Shown in pieces: positions 1 through 7,768 of a stretch of DNA of 52,297 bases (the first letter of the stretch is position 1; the number at the start of each line of letters is the position of its first letter). Both the position numbers and the translations under genes were made by a program. The stretch covers positions 1-52,297 of the forward strand of contig CAJJWN010000021.1 of assembly GCA_905196835.1 (NCBI GenBank). Direction: 5' to 3'. The notes beneath the pieces are model-generated. The model saw only the letters and a program-made list of their open reading frames with translations. It was not told where the DNA came from and did no database searches. This DNA comes from an uncultured Prevotella sp. (lineage in GTDB: Bacteria; Bacteroidota; Bacteroidia; Bacteroidales; Bacteroidaceae).

Positions 1-180
1 AGGTTTAATTTTTCATTGTTCATTGTTAATTTCCGCACAGCGGACATACCTCTTCAAGGCCCTATTACCACGAATGCCAATACACCTGAACTGCGGACGA
101 ACCGCCTTTCATATTTTATCCGCAGACCGCCCGCCCCGCAACATTTCACCGTCCACAAGGCAACAAAACGCCCAAATTGT
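1..180. other. unassigned upstream DNA
   Basis: No gene is supported here; the short reading frames lack any recognisable protein character. Near position 10-34 there is an A/T-rich repeat of TTCATTG units of the kind seen again at 34258-34293 and 39279-39309. The rest is probably the 3' flank of a gene outside the window plus the upstream side of the promoter at 181-211. Confidence 0.4.
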
Positions 181-211
181 TTTGCAGTGTCGCAAAATAC
201 CGCTATTTTTG
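181..211 (+). promoter_or_regulatory. Bacteroidetes-type promoter of the structured leader
   Basis: TTTG at 181-184 and TATTTTTG at 204-211 are separated by exactly 19 bases, matching the Bacteroidetes -33/-7 consensus (TTTG, TAnnTTTG). Transcription would begin around 216-219, about 350 bases before the BspA-like gene, leaving a long leader. The same architecture recurs at 15390-15420 and 48092-48122. Confidence 0.6.
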
Positions 212-217
212 CAATGA

Positions 218-499
218 CCTACAGTCAGCCCTGCGTGGGCGTGCGGGTCATTTACTGAGAAAGGACGTTTACGGACGTTGTCTTCTACGCTCAAACTTCG
301 CAAACTTGACCTGGAGAAGAAACGGCAACGGGAACGTCCACGTTGGGTGTATTATACCCTTTCCGCAACCAACGGCTGCGGAAAGACAAGTGTAATATCT
401 CACGGCGTGGGCTGACTGCGGTTGCCTATCCTCTGGGGAGGCATTGCGAAGGCCTGAGCGTGGGATAGGCGAGAAGTAGAAACTCCCACGCTCTTTTTT
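218..499 (+). ncRNA. structured leader RNA or independent small RNA
   Basis: This stretch has no convincing reading frame but is full of base-pairing. A stem joins GGACGTT near 264 with AACGTCC near 320. CTTTCCGCA near 359 pairs with TGCGGAAAG near 377, extended by ATTATAC with GTGTAAT. GCCTATCC (424-431) pairs with GGATAGGC (463-470). GCGTGGG occurs at 233-239, 405-411 and, as GAGCGTGGG, at 456-464; all three can pair with CCCACGC at 485-491, so folds compete. A T6 run follows. It could be an attenuator or riboswitch-like leader of the downstream surface-protein gene, or a free-standing small RNA such as a Bacteroidales 6S-like RNA. I see none of the conserved cores of tmRNA, RNase P or SRP RNA, so it is left unassigned. 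Confidence 0.5.
456..499 (+). terminator. intrinsic terminator ending the leader RNA
   Basis: GAGCGTGGG (456-464) is perfectly complementary to CCCACGCTC (485-493), giving a 9-bp GC-rich stem, followed directly by T6 at 494-499. The 3' arm can instead pair with the upstream GCGTGGG copies, and AAACTCCC at 480-487 with GGGAGTTT at 533-540, so termination may be conditional. The downstream coding region starts 68 bases later. Confidence 0.65.
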
Positions 500-567
500 A
501 GTATCTCAAGCCAACCGACATCATCCTGCCTCGGGAGTTTGCAGGGCAAACTAAAAGACACAAAATC

Positions 568-1971
568 ATGAAAAAGCTTTTATTTACCCTCATCACCTGC
601 TGCATGGGCGCACTCTCGGCCGCAGCGCAGGAAAACGTAACAATTGACGGCATCAACTATTACCTCTACAATTATGAAGCTACGGTGGCTGTTCAATCTA
701 AAACTTTGGACGGAAGCATTGTTATTCCTGATGAACTGTTTTATAACTCGGTTACATATAAAGTAACAGGCATTGCCAATGACGCATTTGCAGAAACGCA
801 AATTATAGGCATAGAACTGCCTGAAGGCATAACAACTCTTGGCAACAGGTGCTTCCAAAGATGTGGAAGCCTATACTATGTAAAACTAAAAGGCGATGTT
901 ACATCACTTGGAGAAGCATGTTTTGAAAGTTGTGGTGCTTTAACTTCATTAGACTTTCTACCACAAACCGTGACATCGTTAGGTCCTTTATGCTTTTCCG
1001 GATGCGATTTATTGACAACTATTAAATTACCCAATAATATAACAACATTAGGAAACTATTGTTTTCAGAACTGTGATGGGCTTACAGATGTTGTTTTACC
1101 AGCAGGCATAACAGAAATACCCTTTGCTTGTTTCGCACAATCGAGCCTGCGCTCCATTGTTCTACCTGAAAGCGTTGAGACATTAGGTACATCTTGTTTT
1201 GTAAGCTGTAAAAACTTAGCTTCTATAACTTTTCCCAAAAGTCTAAAAGATATTGGCTACAGAAATACTGACATATCACATTGTTTTAATTACTGTTCAA
1301 GCCTCGCCGAGGTTATTTGTCCTTGGGACAACTTGGACGATATTCACGTAACCGATGATGCTTTCGACGGCATTTTCTCCGAAGCCATCCTGCGAGTTCC
1401 AAAGGGCACGGCTGACATGTACCGCCAGACAAGTCCTTGGAACACGTTTAAATTTATAGAAGAGATGGACGAAGAGGCGGAAGACGCAGAGCCATGCGCC
1501 ACTCCGACAATCGCTTTCGAGGGCAAGAAGCTGACGTTCAGCAGCGCGACCGACGGCGCAGAGTATCACTATACAATCGCAGACAACGACGTTAAGACCG
1601 AGGCTTACTTGAAGGACGGCGTAGTTGAACTTGACGCAGCGTATGAAGTGAAGGTGTATGCGTCGGCCAGCGGCTACAAGAACAGCGACATGGCGTATGC
1701 CACAATCTTCTTCATCGACCAGGCGGAGACAGCTACCGGCCTGACATTCGCCCCGGAGCAGCGCGGCGTAATGGTGACGAACGACGGGCAGACGGTAACC
1801 GTAAGCGGACTGGAAGACGGCGAGCGGGTGGAGCTGTACGCCGTTGACGGCACGCTGCTCAACACCGGCGCGGCCGTGGCTGCCGGCACGGTAAGCCTCG
1901 ACGCGGGGCAGGCTACGGGCGTGGTGATAGTGAAGGCAGGGCAAAGCAGCATGAAAGTGAGCCTGCGCTGA
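568..1971 (+). CDS. BspA-like leucine-rich repeat surface protein
   Basis: 467 residues. An N-terminal Sec signal peptide (MKKLLFTLITCC..., cleavage likely after AAAQ near residue 21) is followed by LRR_5/BspA-type repeats between about residues 45 and 270, recognisable by recurring blocks such as ITTLGNRCFQRC and VTSLGEACFESC, each about 23 residues. A linker rich in E/D leads to a beta-rich domain (about 300-385) and a C-terminal module (about 390-467, containing YAVDGTLLNTG) that resembles Por/type IX sorting-type or Prevotella anchoring tails. BspA relatives are secreted or surface proteins involved in adhesion. The repeat-coding part (about 650-1310) is clearly A/T-richer than the 3' third, suggesting module exchange. 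The leader at 218-499 may control expression. Family assignment is firm; ligand is unknown. Confidence 0.85.
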   Translation: MKKLLFTLITCCMGALSAAAQENVTIDGINYYLYNYEATVAVQSKTLDGSIVIPDELFYNSVTYKVTGIANDAFAETQIIGIELPEGITTLGNRCFQRCGSLYYVKLKGDVTSLGEACFESCGALTSLDFLPQTVTSLGPLCFSGCDLLTTIKLPNNITTLGNYCFQNCDGLTDVVLPAGITEIPFACFAQSSLRSIVLPESVETLGTSCFVSCKNLASITFPKSLKDIGYRNTDISHCFNYCSSLAEVICPWDNLDDIHVTDDAFDGIFSEAILRVPKGTADMYRQTSPWNTFKFIEEMDEEAEDAEPCATPTIAFEGKKLTFSSATDGAEYHYTIADNDVKTEAYLKDGVVELDAAYEVKVYASASGYKNSDMAYATIFFIDQAETATGLTFAPEQRGVMVTNDGQTVTVSGLEDGERVELYAVDGTLLNTGAAVAAGTVSLDAGQATGVVIVKAGQSSMKVSLR

Positions 1972-2010
1972 CACAGACCGGCACTGCCTTACGGCATTCA
2001 ACGATACTGA

Positions 2011-2045
2011 AAAGGCCGTCTTCCCCAACCGGGAAGACGGCCTTT
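2011..2045. terminator. bidirectional terminator between convergent genes
   Basis: AAAGGCCGTCTTCCC (2011-2025) and GGGAAGACGGCCTTT (2031-2045) form a perfect 15-bp stem with loop CAACC. It lies between the BspA-like gene and the convergent yqeY-like gene and can act for both. Its stem is built from the same AAAGGCCGTCTT unit as the dispersed elements listed below, so it may be the simplest member of that family. Confidence 0.75.
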
Positions 2046-2069
2046 CACATATCAAAAGCCTGCTTCATG

Positions 2070-2519
2070 TCATGCCAACAGACGCTTCACGATGGCCGAT
2101 ATTGCGCCTCCGTCGGCGCGGCCTGCCATCTGCTTGGTGGCCGTTCCCATGACGCGGCCCATGTCTTTCATGCCCGTTGCACCGGTCTGGGCTATAATTT
2201 CCTTTACGGCGGCCTCTATTTCAGCCTCTGTAAGGGGCTTGGGCAGGTATTCTTCGATGACCGCCACCTGCGCCAGTTCGGCGTCGGCAAGGTCTTGACG
2301 GCCCTGCGCCGTGAACGTGGCTGCCGACTCCTTGCCCTGCTTGGCCAGCTTTGAGAGCAGCTTCAGGGCGTCGGCGTCCTCGAGAGTGTCGTTCGCTCCG
2401 GGTGCCGTCTTTGCCTCGAGAAATACTTTCTTTATGTTGCGCAAGGTCTCGAGACGCACCTTGTCGCGGGCCTTCATGGCCTCCTTGATGTCGTTGCTGA
2501 CTTGTTCGAATAATGCCAT
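2070..2519 (-). CDS. GatB/YqeY domain protein
   Basis: 149 residues, the usual length of stand-alone YqeY proteins. The helical start (MALFEQVSNDIKEAMKARDK), the LRNIKKVFLEAK segment and the C-terminal KDMGRVMGTATKQMAGRADG region are characteristic. The domain resembles the tail of GatB, the amidotransferase that converts Glu-tRNA(Gln) to Gln-tRNA(Gln), and is thought to bind tRNA, but the role of the isolated protein is not established. It lies just downstream of ftsZ on the same strand, separated from it by the repeat at 2534-2626. Confidence 0.9.
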   Translation of the reverse strand: MALFEQVSNDIKEAMKARDKVRLETLRNIKKVFLEAKTAPGANDTLEDADALKLLSKLAKQGKESAATFTAQGRQDLADAELAQVAVIEEYLPKPLTEAEIEAAVKEIIAQTGATGMKDMGRVMGTATKQMAGRADGGAISAIVKRLLA

Positions 2520-2533
2520 AACAGTTGGATTAA

Positions 2534-2626
2534 AGCCCCTCCCGACCTCCCCCGTGGGGAGGAGCTTAGTTAGCTAAAATGTATGTTGCCAGCGTCTCCT
2601 CCCCTCGGGGAGGTAGGGAGGGGGCT
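2534..2626. repeat. inverted pair of G/C palindromes, short form
   Basis: Between the yqeY-like gene and ftsZ. The left unit reads AGCCCCTCCC followed by the palindrome CTCCCCCGTGGGGAG; the right unit is the reverse arrangement (CTCCCCTCGGGGAG, then GGGAGGGGGCT). About 30 bases of A/T-rich sequence separate them. The same bracketing pair encloses the DUF559 gene at 11506-11988 and short spacers at 28840-28975 and 34206-34341. Confidence 0.8.
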
Positions 2627-2630
2627 GCTT

Positions 2631-3953
2631 TTACGCAAACTTGATTGTGCCTTGCACCTTACTGTTGTCTTCCACCTCGGCTTTCTTGACGTTGCCGATG
2701 GCCTGGTTCTTGATTTCCTCAAGCTCCTGGCGCGTACGTTTGTACGTAGGCGTAGACTCAACGGACGAGATTACGTCGTCATTGTCAAGGTCTTCCTGGC
2801 GGAACAGGTATATGTGGGGACGGCGTTTGTACTTCGACGTCTTGCCGTCGCCGCCGTATATGCGCTCGCGGCGCGCCCTGCGCTCGGCCGCCTTCTCCTC
2901 TTCCTCGGCGCGGCGCTCGCTCTCTTCCTGCGTATGTTTCTTGATGTGGTTGTTCATTCCGTCCACGTCCTCTATGCCGAAGCCCGTGGCAAGGATTGTG
3001 ACTTTGATTTTCTCGCCAAGCTCCGGGTCGAGGGCGAGGCCCCATTTGAACTCGAACTTAGTGTCAAACTTGGCTATAAAATCGTTCACGTCGTTCATCT
3101 CTTCCATCATCAGGCTGCCCTTGCTGTTGCCTTTCTCGCCGCTGAACGATATGTTGAGAAGGATTTTCTTCGAGTTGAAAATGTCGTTGTCGTTGAGCAA
3201 AGGCGAGTTTAGAGCGTCGTCGATGGCCTTCTTCACACGTCCTTCCCCCTCGCCGTAGCCGGTGCTCATGATGGCTACTCCGCCGTCTTTCAGCACGGTC
3301 TGCACGTCCTTGAAGTCAAGGTTCATAAGTCCGTGTACCGTTATTATCTCCGATATACTCTTCGCCGCGACGCTCAAAGTGTCGTCAGCCTTGCCGAAAG
3401 CGTCGAGGATTGACAGCTCCGGATATATCTCGCGAAGGCGCTCGTTGTTGATTACGAGCAGCGCGTCTACGTGCTTTGCCATCTCTTCAACGCCGTCAAG
3501 AGCCTGGTCTATCTTCTTCTCACCCTCAAAACGGAAAGGTATTGTCACGATGCCGACGGTAAGTATGCCCATAGCCTTTGACTCCCGGGCTATCACCGGG
3601 GCGGCTCCCGTACCTGTACCGCCGCCCATTCCGGCCGTGATGAACACCATCTTGGTGCCGTCGTTGAGCATCTTCCTTATGTCCTCGATGCTCTCCTCGG
3701 CCGCCTCACGCGCCTTTTCGGGTTTGTTTCCGGCACCAAGTCCTTCCTTGCCAAGCTGCAGATGCACCGGCACAGGCGAGTCGCTAAGCGCCTGGTTGTC
3801 AGTGTTGCACAGCACGAACGACACGTCGTGTATGCCCTCTCGGTACATGTGGTTGACAGCGTTGCCTCCGCCGCCACCCACGCCGATGACCTTTATTATG
3901 CTTTTCTTCTTCTCCGGTTCGCCGTAATCGACGATACTACGTCTTTCAGTCAT
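2631..3953 (-). CDS. ftsZ: cell division protein FtsZ
   Basis: 440 residues. FtsZ is the tubulin-like GTPase that polymerises into the division ring. The N-terminal nucleotide fold (IKVIGVGGGGGNAVNHM, about residues 20-36), the tubulin signature GGGTGTGA at 110-117 and the catalytic T7 loop NLDFKD at 211-216 are intact. After about residue 335 comes a long charged, E/R-rich linker followed by a C-terminal segment ending in VQGTIKFA, which takes the place of the classical FtsA-binding tail. It is the last gene of the murG-murC-ftsQ-ftsA-ftsZ run, 72 bases after ftsA. The stop codon lies five bases beyond a G/C palindrome repeat. Confidence 0.97.
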   Translation of the reverse strand: MTERRSIVDYGEPEKKKSIIKVIGVGGGGGNAVNHMYREGIHDVSFVLCNTDNQALSDSPVPVHLQLGKEGLGAGNKPEKAREAAEESIEDIRKMLNDGTKMVFITAGMGGGTGTGAAPVIARESKAMGILTVGIVTIPFRFEGEKKIDQALDGVEEMAKHVDALLVINNERLREIYPELSILDAFGKADDTLSVAAKSISEIITVHGLMNLDFKDVQTVLKDGGVAIMSTGYGEGEGRVKKAIDDALNSPLLNDNDIFNSKKILLNISFSGEKGNSKGSLMMEEMNDVNDFIAKFDTKFEFKWGLALDPELGEKIKVTILATGFGIEDVDGMNNHIKKHTQEESERRAEEEEKAAERRARRERIYGGDGKTSKYKRRPHIYLFRQEDLDNDDVISSVESTPTYKRTRQELEEIKNQAIGNVKKAEVEDNSKVQGTIKFA

Positions 3954-4025
3954 ATCTAAATATCCGTTAAATCATGGTTAGTTATCATATTACTTCATAC
4001 CTCCGGCCTTGCCGTCCGCGCCTTG

Positions 4026-5474
4026 TCACTCCTCGGCCACAAGCCCTTTGAGGAACGATTTTACCTTGTCAAAGCGCTTCTTCATGCTCTTGTTCTCGTT
4101 GGCCTGCTCTTCTTCAAGGCGCGCGGCTTCCTCTGCCTCCTTCTTGGCAAGCTCTTCAGCCGCCTTGCGACGCTGCTCCTCGATGGCCGCTTTCTCGGCA
4201 GCCGTAGGAACAACGCCCGGCCCCATCTCGCTTGCACTGCGCGGAGTCTGGTGCAGGTCGGCTGTTTTAGTGGCAGGCTTGGCCGTCTTTTCCGCGTCAA
4301 AAAGGTCGCCGTGCTCGGGAGTTTCCTCGCCTGCGCAGTTCATGTCGCCCTTCGCCAGTATGCCGAGCACGGTGTTCATGGTGCCGTTGTGGGCGGTTAT
4401 GGCGGGATTGTTCGACGTTATCGTCTGCGTAACAAACTTCGCCACACGGATTTTGTCGATGTGAGTATGATTGCGGAACGCCTTTTCTATGTCCTTCATA
4501 TTCGACCCTCCACCGGTCAGAATGATGCCACCCAGCAGACGGTCGGCGTATTCAGAGGGCACCTGGTACCATACGTTCTCTATTATTTCCTGCAACCTTC
4601 CTTCCACAATATCTATGAACTTGCGGCTCTCCACGCTGCGTTCAGCGTCGATGGGGAGCATCAGCGTGTTGTCGATGTCATTGTTGTCAGTGTAAGCACA
4701 GCCGTATTTCAGCTTCATCTTCTCGGCCGTAGCCTCGTCCATCTGCAACGAGGCGATGTCCTTTGTTATGTTGTTTCCGCCGAGAGGGATTACCGACAAG
4801 TGGCGCAGTATGTTCTTGTAATACACGGAAACGGTAGTAGTGTCGGCGCCAAGGTCAACCAACACGCAGCCCGAACGCTTCTCCGCGTCGGTCAATACGC
4901 TGTCGGCCAGCGCAAGCGGAGCGAGATACATTTCGGCGATTGCCACCTCGGCGGTGCTGAAACACTTGTTAAGCTTGCTGTAAAAAGCCTTCCTCCACAG
5001 TATGTTCATGAAGTTGCCTTCGAGCCGGCTGCACTGTATTCCGACGGGGTCGAGCTGCAACTGGTTGTCCACCTTGTATTCCTGGGTGGCCGCGTCGAGT
5101 ATTTCCTGGTCGGGATAAGACATGTTCCGGTTGGTGTCCATCAGTTCGTTGACCATCTCCTGCGACACGATTGTATCGGCGGGAAGGTCTTTCACGATGA
5201 CGTTCCTTACGCTTTGGATAGACTGTCCGCCTACTCCGACGTACACTTTTGAAATCTCCGACTTCAACGTAGCCGAGAGTTTTTTCACTATGTTGGCGAT
5301 GCACTGCACCGTTTGGTTCAAGTTGTAAACAATTCCTTTGCGGATAAAAGAAGACGAATCCTCCTTTACCACGGCAAGCACGGATATGCTTCCGTCGAGG
5401 TTTTTCTTTCCGGCGATGCCTGTCACCTTGGATGAGCCAAGCTCAATTGCTACGATAAAATCCTTTGCTGCCAT
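4026..5474 (-). CDS. ftsA: cell division protein FtsA
   Basis: 482 residues. FtsA is the actin-fold ATPase that tethers FtsZ filaments to the membrane and recruits late division proteins. The start (MAAKDFIVAIELGSSKVTGI) carries the phosphate-1 motif, VLVDLGADTTTVSVY the second ATPase motif, and ILTGGGSNMKDIEKA the adenosine-binding motif near residues 315-330. The C-terminal 90 residues are a charged, probably coiled-coil region (KKEAEEAARLEEEQ) ending in the basic amphipathic stretch KKRFDKVKSFLKGL, a good membrane-targeting helix; this tail is longer than in proteobacterial FtsA. It begins 26 bases after ftsQ, so it is cotranscribed. Confidence 0.96.
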   Translation of the reverse strand: MAAKDFIVAIELGSSKVTGIAGKKNLDGSISVLAVVKEDSSSFIRKGIVYNLNQTVQCIANIVKKLSATLKSEISKVYVGVGGQSIQSVRNVIVKDLPADTIVSQEMVNELMDTNRNMSYPDQEILDAATQEYKVDNQLQLDPVGIQCSRLEGNFMNILWRKAFYSKLNKCFSTAEVAIAEMYLAPLALADSVLTDAEKRSGCVLVDLGADTTTVSVYYKNILRHLSVIPLGGNNITKDIASLQMDEATAEKMKLKYGCAYTDNNDIDNTLMLPIDAERSVESRKFIDIVEGRLQEIIENVWYQVPSEYADRLLGGIILTGGGSNMKDIEKAFRNHTHIDKIRVAKFVTQTITSNNPAITAHNGTMNTVLGILAKGDMNCAGEETPEHGDLFDAEKTAKPATKTADLHQTPRSASEMGPGVVPTAAEKAAIEEQRRKAAEELAKKEAEEAARLEEEQANENKSMKKRFDKVKSFLKGLVAEE

Positions 5475-5500
5475 ACGCTTGTATATTATGTTTTCCTATT

Positions 5501-6301
5501 TTATATGCTCTTCTGTTTCTTCTTTTTACATATTATCTGGTTGTCAAACTCAAGGTCGATGTACGAATACTTGTTCCAACCGGCCTGGCTCAGACCGTAT
5601 TTGTAGAACTTCTTGAGCCTGTCGAGCTTCTTCCCCACGAAGTCGGCTATCAAAGCCTTGCGCTGGTTGGCGTATTTCGTCTGGGGCAAGCATCCCAAAT
5701 AAACGATGTGGTCGCCCACACGGGGCACCAGCTCCACGCCCAAGTCGGGCAGGATGTTGATTTGCACTATCTGGTTGCGCCAGAACTCGTCCTTCATTAT
5801 CTCTATGGCGAGATTGGCAAGATACCTTTGCGAGTACCACTTTGTTATATGCCCGGTGGCTATTATGAGGTCCGACGTATAGTTGGAGTTGGGCATTATG
5901 CCGCCGTGGTCGTCCAGATAATAGTCCTCTCCAGCCGCGTTCTTCACGCGGACGATGGGCAGGCTCTGCGTCAGGCTTATGTTCACGCATCCGTCCTTGG
6001 TCTTGTAACACTGCGCGGTCTTGACAAACGGGCTGTCCTTGAGCTTGTCCTCGATGTCGCGCGGGTTGACGTCAGCCATGCGCTTCTTGAACGGATACAG
6101 CCTGCTGCGCTCCAGTATGCGCTTTATTTCAGCCGCACTGAGAAAGCCGTTGGTGCTCTCGTCCTCAATGTTTATCTGCACTTTGGTGCATACGGGGTAC
6201 GCCTCCTTCGGGTTGTTGAAGGACGTCATGGCAAGCACCACGTAGACGGCAAGCACGCCGCAGAGTGCAAAGGTAAGGAGTTTTTTCAGGCGGAGCTTCA
6301 T
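5501..6301 (-). CDS. ftsQ: cell division protein FtsQ/DivIB
   Basis: 266 residues. A short cytoplasmic start and one membrane helix (LLTFALCGVLAVYVVLAM, about 8-25) precede an extracytoplasmic POTRA-like region (about 40-115, with SRLYPFKKRMADVNPRDIEDKL) and the FtsQ beta domain. FtsQ links early and late divisome parts as an FtsQ-FtsL-FtsB complex. The ATG directly abuts the murC stop codon, so translation is probably coupled. Sequence similarity across phyla is low in this family; the call rests on domain layout plus position between murC and ftsA, the conserved Bacteroidales order. Confidence 0.93.
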   Translation of the reverse strand: MKLRLKKLLTFALCGVLAVYVVLAMTSFNNPKEAYPVCTKVQINIEDESTNGFLSAAEIKRILERSRLYPFKKRMADVNPRDIEDKLKDSPFVKTAQCYKTKDGCVNISLTQSLPIVRVKNAAGEDYYLDDHGGIMPNSNYTSDLIIATGHITKWYSQRYLANLAIEIMKDEFWRNQIVQINILPDLGVELVPRVGDHIVYLGCLPQTKYANQRKALIADFVGKKLDRLKKFYKYGLSQAGWNKYSYIDLEFDNQIICKKKKQKSI

Positions 6302-7684
6302 TTATCTGTATTTTTCCAGGAGTATTTTCTCTATTTGCGGCACATAGTTGTCAAGGTCGCCGGCTCCGAGGACGACAAGTACCTCGAAGTCGTTGCCCTT
6401 TACATACGACAGCACGTCTTCCTTGTGTATCATCGTTTTCTTCACTCCGGGGGCGAGGTTGTCGTAAATCAGCTTCGACGTCACGCCCGGGATAGGCTCT
6501 TCGCGGGCGGGATATATGTCGCAGAGCACCACCTCGTCGAGCAGGCTAAGGCTCTCGGCGAAGTCTTTGTAGAAGTCGCGCGTGCGGCTGTACAGGTGGG
6601 GCTGGAATATTGCCGTTATCCTCCTGTCCTTGTAAAGCTCGCGTATGCTCATGGCGCTTTGGCGTATTTCCTTGGGATGGTGGGCGTAGTCGCTCAGGAA
6701 GACTATGCGGTCTGTCTTGATTTTGAAGTCGAAGCGGCGGTCTACTCCCTTGTAAGTCCTCATGCCATACTTCAGCTCTTCGGCCGTGCATCCATTGAGC
6801 TGGGCCATCGCCATAGCGGCTATGCCGTTGTCGATGTTGATTGGCACAGGCTGGCCGAGGCATATGCCGTTGACCCGCTCTATGGGCGACACGAAGTCGA
6901 ACGTTATTTCCCCGTTCTCGATTACGACGTTCTCGGCGTGGAAGTCGCCGCCGTCGCGGCTGTAAGTGTACGTCCTCACGCCTTCCTGCACGCGCGGCTG
7001 CACCTCCAAGCCGGTGTGTATTATGAGCGCGCCGCCGGGCTGGATGAGCTCCGTATAGTGCGCAAAGCTCTCGAGGTAGGCCTCTTTCGTGCCGTAGATG
7101 TCGAGATGGTCGGGGTCGGCAGATGTTATTACGCTCATCCACGGGCGCAGCCAGTGGAACGAGCGGTCGAACTCGTCGGCCTCGATTACCACGAAGTCGC
7201 TCTCCTTGCTAAGTATGTAGTTTGACGAGTAGTTTTTGGTTATGCCGCCGAGGAAGGCGTTGCAGTCCACGTGGCTTTGGTGCATGATGTGCGCGCACAT
7301 GGCCGACGTTGTGGTCTTGCCGTGCGTCCCGGCCACGCACAGGCCCTTATGGGCGCGCGTAAGCATACCGAGCACCTGGGCCCTCTTCTCCACGTCGAAG
7401 CCGTCGGCGCGGAAACGCGCCAGCTCCTTGTGGCTTTCGGGTATGGCCGGGGTGTACACCACGAGCGTAGACTCGCGGTTGCGGCAGGCGTGGGGTATTT
7501 CGTCCACGTTCTCGTCATAGTGTATCAACATCCCCTCGCGCTCGAGTTGGGAAGTCAGGGCGGAAGGAGTCTTGTCGTAACCGGCCACCACCACGCCCCT
7601 GTGAAGGAAGTAGCGGGCTATGGCACTCATGCCTATGCCGCCCGCGCCTATGAAATATACTGCTTTAATGTCGTTCAGTTCCAT
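6302..7684 (-). CDS. murC: UDP-N-acetylmuramate--L-alanine ligase MurC
   Basis: 460 residues. MurC adds the first amino acid, L-alanine, to UDP-MurNAc using ATP in the cytoplasm. The N-terminal Rossmann-like motif FIGAGGIGMSAIARYF (11-26) binds the UDP-sugar; the ATP loop GTHGKTTTS is at 119-127; EADEFDRSF and the C-terminal DYAHHPKEI motif are typical of the Mur ligase fold. Length and motifs are complete. It sits 59 bases after murG and touches ftsQ, consistent with a single cell-wall/division operon. Confidence 0.97.
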   Translation of the reverse strand: MELNDIKAVYFIGAGGIGMSAIARYFLHRGVVVAGYDKTPSALTSQLEREGMLIHYDENVDEIPHACRNRESTLVVYTPAIPESHKELARFRADGFDVEKRAQVLGMLTRAHKGLCVAGTHGKTTTSAMCAHIMHQSHVDCNAFLGGITKNYSSNYILSKESDFVVIEADEFDRSFHWLRPWMSVITSADPDHLDIYGTKEAYLESFAHYTELIQPGGALIIHTGLEVQPRVQEGVRTYTYSRDGGDFHAENVVIENGEITFDFVSPIERVNGICLGQPVPINIDNGIAAMAMAQLNGCTAEELKYGMRTYKGVDRRFDFKIKTDRIVFLSDYAHHPKEIRQSAMSIRELYKDRRITAIFQPHLYSRTRDFYKDFAESLSLLDEVVLCDIYPAREEPIPGVTSKLIYDNLAPGVKKTMIHKEDVLSYVKGNDFEVLVVLGAGDLDNYVPQIEKILLEKYR

Positions 7685-7733
7685 TGTAGTTTTTTAGAAG
7701 TTAAAGGCAAATGCCTTGCATCCTTGCGGCCAA

Positions 7734-7768
7734 TCTCACCTTCTCACCTTTTCAACGTCTCACCTTTC
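7734..7768 (-). repeat. GTGAGAAG-type repeat covering the murG stop codon
   Basis: Read on the minus strand this is AAAGGTGAGACG, then TTGAAAAGGTGAGAAGG and TGAGA. It supplies the last codons of murG (GETLKR) and its TGA stop. The same 8-base unit (GTGAGARR) builds the large inverted repeats at 43518-43623 and 49271-49430. A GAAGTTAAA unit of another repeat family lies close by, at 7696-7704. Confidence 0.6.

Noticed and set aside
218..499. tmRNA, RNase P RNA or SRP RNA
   Set aside because: None of the conserved core sequences of these RNAs could be found; only stems and a terminator are evident.
5465..7225. Long plus-strand reading frame opposite ftsQ and murC
   Set aside because: Runs antisense through two well-conserved genes; its composition is that of a complement of GC-rich codons and it has no recognisable domain.
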